A DNA stretch of 64,000 nt, taken from Phallus indusiatus. Taxonomy: Eukaryota; Basidiomycota; Agaricomycetes; Phallales; Phallaceae. The notes under the pieces were generated by a model. That model was not told the origin of the DNA, searched no databases, and worked only from the letters and a program-made list of their open reading frames with translations. Shown one piece after another: positions 55,916 to 64,000 of the stretch. Where the stretch lies: NCBI GenBank assembly GCA_027605045.1, contig JAQFWX010000006.1, forward strand, positions 434,001-498,000, read 5' to 3'. The position numbers and the translations under genes are program-made. The stretch's first letter is position 1. Each line of letters opens with the position of its first letter.

Positions 55916-58900
55916 GGTTAGAACGAGATCACCAATGTTGTAGTTTGTTTATGCAGTCAGATAATAAATGTAATCAAAACTTTTGCCACTTAGTAACAGC
56001 CTGAGAAAACATTACTGATAATCACATAAGAAACAAACAAAGGGGAAATCAAGAGTTTAACTATGGTACAGATAAAGTTACATGAAAAAAAATAGTAAAA
56101 TGGGTTTTAATGATGCACATACCGTCAGAATATATCTAACATCAATGCTAGGATGTGCAACTAAAATATAACTTAAATGTTTGCCTGTTCACAGAGAGAC
56201 TATCACGAAAAAGACGCTGATTTTAGGCACATATTGTCATCGATCCAGTTTACATCTTAAAAGAAAAAGTCGGCACTCGGGAGAAGCCGAGTATCTGGGT
56301 GCACCAGCGCTAACGCATGCCAGCTAGTTGGCTGGGACGAAAACGTATCCGCAAACTTGTAGCTTGATCCTCTAAGCTCTAATGCCTAGCACTGACAAAC
56401 GATATCCAAGAACACCTCAGCGGATTAGAGTAAAAAGATTGTTCGGGTAAGGGCGAAATTGTAAACATGACGACTTTTGAATTTCTCGTCATTGGTATTT
56501 TAACTCTATCGTTAGACAAAACGCCGGACCACTTAGACTTACAGCGGGATATTCGGACGGATCGTATTAAGATTGCAGAATCCTTGGACGAACCAATGAT
56601 TTGAGTGGCTCGAAAAATAAGCGTTTGGCATGGAAAATGTAGAACCGAGTTGGATTGATGAAGACTGGCTTAGGACTGACGTGCGTTCATATTTTCTTCT
56701 TGTTTTCTTCTCTGAGACAGCCATCTTATACGATTAGCAACTGTTGTTTAAGACTGAAAGGATGGTGGGAAGCCCACATACCGAGTGTGAATCAAGAAAC
56801 CATGAATCATACTTTGGGATGATGAAGTCTTCTGATGCCCATCGTTCAACCTGTAAGAGAATTGCTTCTTTTACATGAAGAAAGATCAGTGTTACTGATT
56901 AAACAACACCCTTTCCGTTGATGCAGTATAAGCTGAAAGGTTCCGGGCGGAAATTAAGCAGCTGCGGGGTGAACTGATGTTGGGTGAAGAAGAACCTGTG
57001 TTGGCGCTATTAGGGGATGGTAGTTTTCTTTTTTCTCTCCTATATTGAATACGTCCTTACTCAAATGTTCTTTCTAATAGATCAGCTTTCCGGCTCTGCT
57101 GAACTGGAGATTTCGAAAGCAAAGAAAGGATGGGGAATTAAAGACCTTGGAAAAGGAATTCGTTGTTTGTATTCACTTAGGATCATACTGCATCTATATT
57201 GTACACTGAAATATAACATACTAGACTTTTGTTTCAGGTCAATCTCCATTGCTGGGCCGTAAATCGCGTGATCTAGGACAAGATTCACAAGACAATGGCT
57301 ACAGAAACCGCGCGTAAGTTCAAAATTAGTCTTGATAAAACATATTAACGTTGATACATTTTCGCTTGTAGTTGAAGCAAGAATAGCTAAGAAGGTTTAC
57401 TTCACAAAGTGAACATAAAAGACCTTCCTTGTTACATAATGGAGGAGGCAGATCTGTAGCAAACAAGCAATCACCTCAAGCAACCACGTCCCGGAAATTA
57501 CGATAAGAAACTGAACGCGCACGGTGCGCAGTCTTAGGGTCACACCACTCTTTTCAAAACCAAATATCGTCGCCGTCGTCGTCTGGGCTGGGAAAACTGA
57601 GAATACTCCTTTATCAAGTATGCGGCCGAGACCGATGTCTGATCCAAGACATGGATGGACATAGACCTGAGCATGAACAACATGTTATATCGGTGTCTCT
57701 TCGAATACTTTGACCGTCAGCTCTGTTGACAAGAATCAATGTCCCTCTTGTAAGCGAGTTGGAGGAAAAGCTTGCCAGACTTTCAGACCTCTGCCTAGTG
57801 CCGGCGGTTCTGGTCAAGAAAGAACGTTGTAAGTATCACATTATCGTTCTCGTCTTCGCATGCTGAAAGGATTGATGATGCAAGTGAAGGAAGGAGTTGC
57901 GTATTATTACGTGGAGGGGTGTCATTTTATCTTACGCTCAGTGCTCACGCAATAACTCGTGATTTCTTCCAATTATGATTGTCTTGTTGTTTCGGATGTA
58001 AGCTAGACATACATACATAAATAAGTATGACATTTGATCCTCGATCTGAAGGCTGGGTAGTTAGACTTAGCATCGTTTAGCGCTCGTGATAAGAGCGGGA
58101 GGTCCCAGTTGTAGGATCGAGCTGTCTAGTTCTGGATGGCCGTTCCGTACATATTTTGCCCTTCGAAAGAGCACAGGAAAGAGCACAGGACCAAGCACGG
58201 AACCATATTCTTGAGCTGTTCTTCGCCAGACCATGACACGCAGCCCAACGAATGAGAAAGAGAGATGTGTAGCTGTAGACCGAACTGTGATCATGACACG
58301 GTCGTAAAGAACACAAATGAGAGCACCGCTGTCTCCACTCCACTTTAATACGCGGAAAGAAGTGGGAACTATAGGTCTGAGTAATTTCAGCGTAAGGATG
58401 TGCGCAAAAACAAGTATAAGATGCACAAATTGCCAGTATTGGCGATAACGGATAACGGAAGTCGTCCACGGAAGAGTATCACTAGCAGATGGAATCCACG
58501 ATTGCTGCGGTACAGACTATTGACGGTATTGACAACTTATAAGCAGGCCGTAAGCTGTGTTGGGTTGAGTCATGACCATCGTGCGTTGATCAGGTTCAGA
58601 GCGAGCGACCTCTGGTAAGGCTGACTCAAGGCTGACATTTGCCAATGACGAGGGTGTATTGCGCCTCAGAGACGTAGGCCTTAAAAAAAAGCTTGTAAGA
58701 CGAAGGCACATGTGCATGAGGATCGACCCACGTTACACTGACTGACATCCTAGACATGTTGCGAAACCTAAGAACGTGCAGCCGTTGAGAATGCCGACTA
58801 ATAGCTTCTCCGCTATCCGTCATTGATAAGCCACCATTGCAACCGGGCCAAACAAAGCGATAGTATACAGTGGGCGATACATTTCCGATCACGAAGAGGT

Positions 58901-59055
58901 CGAAATCTGGTGTAAGGCTTTATGTGGTGATAGTGTGTGCTTCGGTGCAACGACGCGCAATCTGTATAGAGTTGAGATAAAAAAAGAATGAACCTTTGTT
59001 AATGTACACCGGTGTTATTTTCGGGGCCTCGGACCAGTCACAGCGACTACAACAC
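55916..59055. other. Intergenic downstream of NLR-E; copy of the NLR-B downstream flank
   Basis: 55916-58900 repeats 13569-17000 in order. About 570 bp found in the B flank (13752-14320) is missing at about 56085. 57082-57288 carries the broken copy of the minus-strand relic at 15295-15770. Around 57720-57830 a + strand peptide (CPSCKRVGGKACQTF) ends at a GTAAGT; the B-flank equivalent near 15960-16050 has lost the cysteines. No intact gene is called. Confidence 0.5.
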
Positions 59056-59830
59056 ATGAATCTCTCTCTCAGTTCAAATGACCCCTTGGGCGGCACCTTC
59101 ATAGACCAGACAAATGGAGCACCCATATACCAAATGAATACTCGTAACCTAATCCGCCATGTCACTTCACTGACTAAGTTTATACCCGACGTCGGAGGAT
59201 TCCAACCCGTTGCCAAATTTCATTGGGAAGACTATCTTTCACATCATCGTAAATTGTTTATACAGGGCAGAGAGTTGTGATGACGGATTCCTTTTCTAAA
59301 AAGAACTTTTTTTAGTAGGTATGTTTTATCTGATATATGCTTCATGGCTGAAAGTTTCTAACTTACCCCAACTTCCCACTATGCTGCCAGATCAAGAGTA
59401 TTCGTCACGGCTGATCATAAACAATACAAATGGAAAATCAACCCTTCCGAGAATCTGGTGGTAATTCGAAACCCATCTATGTTTTGTGAACTAGGCTGAT
59501 CTTTAAATTCAGCTCTATGATGACACCAATTCTGAGAACATGGTAGCAAGGACTCACAAGCAGCACTACGATGTTTTCCACAAAGCGCGAGATTGCAGCA
59601 TTGAGATTTTAGCACCTGGAATACCCATTCTTGATGATATCATCGTCTCGTTTATCATAATGTACCACCTGCAAAAGTCAGACGCCAAGCAGCCGACCTC
59701 AGTGCAGCAACAGCCAGCAATGCCGCCGCTGTCAGCACAGCGGCTGGATTTCAGAAACGCGACGATACCTTATGATTATCTTGTTTTGTTATACATAGGC
59801 CCGGTGAATTTAATTTGGACAAAGTGTTGA
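59056..59830 (+). CDS. DUF6593-like small protein
   Basis: Three-exon model of about 202 residues: 59056-59276, 59391-59460, 59513-59830. The first exon starts MNLSLSSNDPLGGTFIDQ, the second holds VFVTADHKQYKWKI, and the third holds MVARTHKQHYDVFHKARDC and IEILAPGIPILDDIIVSFI. From family knowledge this follows the Agaricomycete DUF6593 plan (LS-x-DPL, YKWK, then VARxHxR, EI-xxG, LDxIVxTF). Introns: 59277-59390 (CTAAC branch-like site before CTGCCAG) and 59461-59512. A caution: 59277-59312 in another frame reads VMTDSFSKKNFF, which looks like the family segment expected there, so a one-base deletion may have broken the gene. Function of the family is unknown. It is the only non-NLR gene in the right half. 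Confidence 0.6.
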
Positions 59831-61062
59831 TATCTGTTATACCGTCTAATATACCATACTCTCCGTGTCAAAGACCATTTCACTGGTGGTGGTAGTAGCA
59901 CTTTGAGACGATTGACTCGTTTAGCGTTGATACGAGAAGCTTCAAGGAAAAGCACCCACACTCCGAAAAAGATTTGAGTTTCCGAAAACAATCTCACAGT
60001 CTGATTGGCACTGCATCATGCTATCGCCTACACCCTTATGCCAGTGGAGATGACACCACTGGAAAACGATAAAACTCTCACTGTCAATGCGATGACCAGA
60101 CCGCGTGTTCAATTCACGATGTATACGTACATAGACTATACAAGCTCCAGTAGCCCATCAATGTCAATACTCGGTAAAGTAGAAGAGAAGAGGGTCACTT
60201 TCTTCACTGAAAGGTGTTGGATGGTTTGAGGTATTCGGAGAGTTGATGATAGTCCTTTCAGGTATGGATAGTTTCGTTCCTGACCTGTTTCGTCCTGACA
60301 AAAGCTTGGAGTTAACCTGCAAACTCGCCCTGCTTCGATTTACCTTCGAGGTAATTAACTCAGAGACAACGTAAGCTCTGGCTTCCACGCTCCACTCTGA
60401 TTGTAAGGCGGCGGGGGCGCACAGTCAAAGCGAGGACAAATAGTAAGAAATGACAGCGAGAAGAAAAAGTATGTCCGTTTTTGCGAATTTCCCTTGAGAA
60501 ATGTAAGAACATGCGACCATTAAGGATATAAAACCTTCCGGTGTGAGGCAGAGTGCAGCGTTGCAAGTCTGGTGTTCTACCGAATCGCCGAGATCTATGC
60601 AACCACTTGGTTCTTTTAAACAGGTGAGACCAAAATGATGGCAACATTTGAGAAAATAAACAACGTAGAATGAGAAACAAAACTTTAATCTAATGTCGGT
60701 CCGAGCACGATGAGTAGTTTTGCGTGTTCTTCGGTACAGCAGTATAAAAGATCTGTAAATAAATGAACATCAAGAAGGCCAGATTTTTGTGATATATACC
60801 GCTGTGCTTTCGAATGCATGACTTCTCCGAAAAACGGCCGAATTCAGCGAAGACGTGTTCAGCGCAACGATCGTCAGACGAATGAGGCAACTAAAATAAC
60901 TAAAATTTGAGACACCCTTCTGAGACGTCGACGCTCGAGCAATTTTGATACGTCGCGTAATGAAGCTGAACATTGATTCTCTCAAATATGAATGGTAAAA
61001 TTTCCGTTGCGGATTCCTTTGAAGGACTCCAGCCTGACACCAATACAAAGGCTTGAATTTAT
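59831..61062. other. Intergenic before NLR-F; nothing recognised
   Basis: Only short open stretches on both strands without recognisable features. A TTGATGATAGTCCTTTCAGG-like block near 60242 recurs loosely in other spacers. Confidence 0.5.
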
Positions 61063-61100
61063 TGTGACTAGGTGACTTGCCGAACTGAGGTTCAACGGCC
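61063..61100 (+). promoter_or_regulatory. Conserved upstream motif of NLR-F
   Basis: TGTGACTAGGTGACTTGCCG then AACTGAGGTTCAACGGC, about 390 bp before the ATG. It is a diverged version of the D and E motif. CCTGCGATGCTATCGTAGG follows at 61113-61131. Confidence 0.3.
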
Positions 61101-61456
61101 GGGACCTTCTGCCTGCGATGCTATCGTAGGATGTTCCAAATTTATTTCGAAGAGACAACATCCCAGTTCACAACTTGAGCTATTTTTTTTATTTAGTTCT
61201 TGGTTCCCGTTCACAATAGAAAATAAATTTCTGTGTTTTTTTATTCTTCACAATCTGGTCCAACCTTACGATTCTGGTAGCTAATTTGTCAATTTACGGC
61301 CGAATCTCTGCGTTGGCTTTGATGTTACAAAGGGATGGGAGGAAAATCATAGCAACGCATTGACGTGTGCGAAATGATGGCAAATTGCCCTCAGTAGAGT
61401 GACTTCGAACATAGCTTTTTCCGCGCTTGCCACGTCTCTCACTACAGTCTTATTTC

Positions 61457-64000
61457 ATGGACGATTTGACGAACAACTCGTGGGGGGGTATTAAAATATC
61501 TAGTAAGTAACTTTGAAGTTTCTCATTCAAAGTTTCTAATATTTTTCCACTCGGGACTTTTCTGATTTATTAAGATCTTTGCTTGCTTAATCCTCGGTTC
61601 AGAAACAATACTTCGTTCAAGATAGTGATAAAACAAAGCATTAAAACGAACGAGACTCCAGAAAGTGTAGCTAGCCACGATAACACTTGCGTGGTCTGGA
61701 ACGAGCCTCTCAGTTTGTATGTCAGAATCAACCTTTTGAGAGTTCAAAATTTCATCTTATATCTGCGATTTAGTGCCGGAATTATCTCTGATTACATCTT
61801 CTTTACTGTTGTTGCTGTTCGGATTAAAATATTCTCACCAAAGAATATTTCAATCGGCTCGTGCAAACACCGGGTTATCGACCTACTCAAGATGCAAGGC
61901 AGTTCCGGTTAGTTATATCACCAAAGACATTTTTTTTGTCTAATATTTACACAATTATAGGTTCGTGCAAATTAGAAGTCGCAGGAAAATTTCAATTAAC
62001 ATTCACCATCGAAAAAATCTCTGAACTTGACGTCCTTTCGGGAATGGTAGAAAAAGCATCAACAAGGTCACTACCGACTCAAACAGCCCCAGCCAAAGCC
62101 ATCATGATTATCAAGGGTATAAATCCCCCGATGCAAGTTTACAATGACAACGAGAAGATCTGGTCATCGTTTATCGACACATTTCAGGCTTTTATGAAGG
62201 TAATGGATGGTGTTTCCGAGGTAACTCCATTAGCAAACATATATTCATCCTTCACTCAAGCCTTTTTTGAGATCAACGTATATCTGAAAGTAGCGTGGAA
62301 TATTCTATCTATTATTCCAAAGGTAAAGAGCACGTTTTTTTTCTCACAGAACGAGCTAAATAATATTGGTATTGCAAGACTATTATCGCAAAACAAAACC
62401 GCAATGACAAAGTCAAACAATTATGTGAAAGATTAAAAGATATCTACGAATACATTACGGACGCGGAAAGGCTTCACGAGCTTTTTGCTACGACCCAGTC
62501 TGCAACTCGGTGGTCCATGATACTCTCCACGATTGTTCGGCAAACCATTGAATGTGCATATTTTATTCGAGCGTACAGCAAGGAAAACCCAGGTTCGGTG
62601 TTTTTCTCGATATTATGCCATGATGGAATCAAATCTGATCTCCAAGCTCTAGTTAAAAACGTTATGAAAGGAATTAGCGGGAGTGTGGATGACAAGATCC
62701 AAAGTTTTAACGACAAACTTGACCACTTCATGAAGGTTATGACGGATTCAATCAATCTCGAAATAGGTGTCGTAACACTTCGCGTATCTGAAAAAATTGT
62801 TGAACTGAGTACGTTAATTATTGTCAAAGGCTATATGCTGTTGTCAAATCATTCACGATTTCCTTATAAGATGAATTAATACTGCTTGGAGAAATGCCCT
62901 ACGATTCAGAGGCTGGATTTTTTCCCAGCAAAGAATGTCTACCCGGAACTCGTCAGACGTTGATCAATGAGATATTTGAATGGGTTAATGGCGATGCATC
63001 GTCGCAAATACTCGTACTGAGTGGACAAGCGGGGATAGGGAAGTCTGCAGTGGCACATACCATAGCTGGGATTCTCCAAAAGCAAAATCGACTGGGATCT
63101 ATGTTCTGTTTCAATAGAAGTTTTAAAAACCGGCGCGATTGTCTTTTCAGCACCATATCTCGCGACTTGGCCGACAGCGACACCCTTTGGCGGGAAGAAT
63201 TAGTGAAGGTTATTAACAGCAACTCTGCTGTTCGGAGGAAGAAAGATGTCAAAACACAATATGAAGAACTTATTCTCAAACCTTCGAAAAATGTGGTCAC
63301 TATCGGACCTGTAGTTATTGTCGTGGACGCGTTAGACGAGAGTGGAACCCGTAGTGAACGCGAGGAGATCCTGACATTTCTCTTCGAAAGATGGTCAGAG
63401 CTTCCCGAAAGCTATCGTATCATCATTACCACTCGTCCGGAACAGGACATTGAAGCTCAAATTCGAGAATTCAATATTCCATGTAAACGGATGGGTGATA
63501 TTGATGCGGAGGAAACGCGTCGTGATATTGAAGCCTATGTCTCGAAACGTCTGGATAAAATATCACCAAAGTTGGATGAGATAGATAAGGGTTGGCGCAG
63601 TGTATTGTCGACGCGTGCCGAGGGCCTTTTCCAATGGGCACAGACAGCCTGTCAATTCATTGATCCCACGGTGACACGTTCAAGACTGGTAGGGAAAAAA
63701 TGGGAAACCTGCATATCAAACTCGTCTTCGTCGTTATATGGATTATATCATCAAATTATATCAAGTCAATCAGAATTCCAGGACGTTGATTTTATTGAAG
63801 AGTTCAAGACGATCGTAGGCGCGATCATAACTGCGCGGGAACCTCTGTCGATCAATGCGTTGCAAAATATTTTCAACAGTATCGAAGATATCGAATCCAT
63901 ACTTGCCCCCTTTGGCTCTTTCTTCGTTGGCGTTCATAACACCTCTATTCCGGTGCAACCGGTTCACACCTCCTTGTTCGATTTTTTCGCCTCCAAACAA
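61457..64000 (+). CDS. NLR-F: C2-like - helical - NACHT..., 3' truncated by window edge
   Basis: Exons: 61457-61502, 61575-61716, 61774-61907, 61961-62220, 62272-62322, 62379-62808, then 62871 to beyond 64000. It starts MDDLTNNSWGGIKIS. Every phase matches D and E. The NACHT part has GQAGIGKS and DALDESG and is almost identical to E, ending here within the region after NACHT (HTSLFDFFASKQ). No stop or frameshift is visible. The C2-like exon lacks three codons compared with D and E. WD40 blades are expected beyond the window but not seen. Confidence 0.82.

Noticed and set aside
61073..61100. tRNA-like B-box sequence in spacers
   Set aside because: No matching A box, stem pairing or tRNA fold could be drawn here or elsewhere in the window.

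Overview
The window reads as nuclear DNA of an Agaricomycete (mushroom-forming basidiomycete). The evidence is short introns (mostly 46-75 nt, GT-AG), large NACHT-WD40 (NLR/STAND, 'NWD') proteins with the tail motif found in Agaricomycete members, a DUF6593-type gene, an F-box/LRR gene, a Ty3/gypsy chromovirus and a hAT-type MITE. No bacterial-style operon, rRNA or tRNA was seen.

The backbone is a direct array of six paralogous NLR genes, all on the + strand: A (1-3715, 5' end outside the window), B (7463-13568), C (31497-37602), D (41198-46816), E (50244-55915) and F (61457-64000, 3' end outside). I worked out exon-intron models for each. The common plan is a C2-like domain, a long helical region, NACHT (Walker A GQAG[TI]GKS, Walker B DALDES), about 14-15 divergent WD40 blades, and a conserved C-terminal tail on its own exon. 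B and C also start with a C-x2-C-x17-H-x3-C zinc-finger-like exon and a basic KRRR patch. D, E and F start directly at the C2-like part. C carries a 1-nt frameshift. B, D and E can be read as complete proteins of about 1827, 1701 and 1740 residues; D needs an extra in-frame intron that its paralogs do not need.

The paralogs are mosaics. By 5' structure the groups are B,C versus D,E,F; by 3' exon and downstream flank they are B,E versus A,C,D. Flanks are duplicated too: 37.6-39.6 kb with 46.8-48.9 kb, 13.6-17 kb with 55.9-58.9 kb, and 5.4-7.4 kb with 30.1-31.5 kb. This fits unequal crossing-over or gene conversion in an innate-immunity / non-self-recognition cluster. The intergenic stretches hold decayed minus-strand coding relics, some resembling fungal multi-pass membrane proteins. 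A DUF6593-like gene lies between E and F.

Between B and C lies a minus-strand F-box gene (17802-29844) broken by nested insertions, each with its own target-site duplication (TSD): a 398-bp solo LTR (28502-28899, TSD GTATG) and a 10-kb chromovirus (18147-28217, TSD ACCTG). The chromovirus contains a 590-bp hAT-like MITE in one LTR (27383-27972, TSD TTACGATT) and another solo LTR (19871-20267, TSD TCCTC) that splits an accessory ORF. Its gag-pol is one reading frame with two TGA stops.
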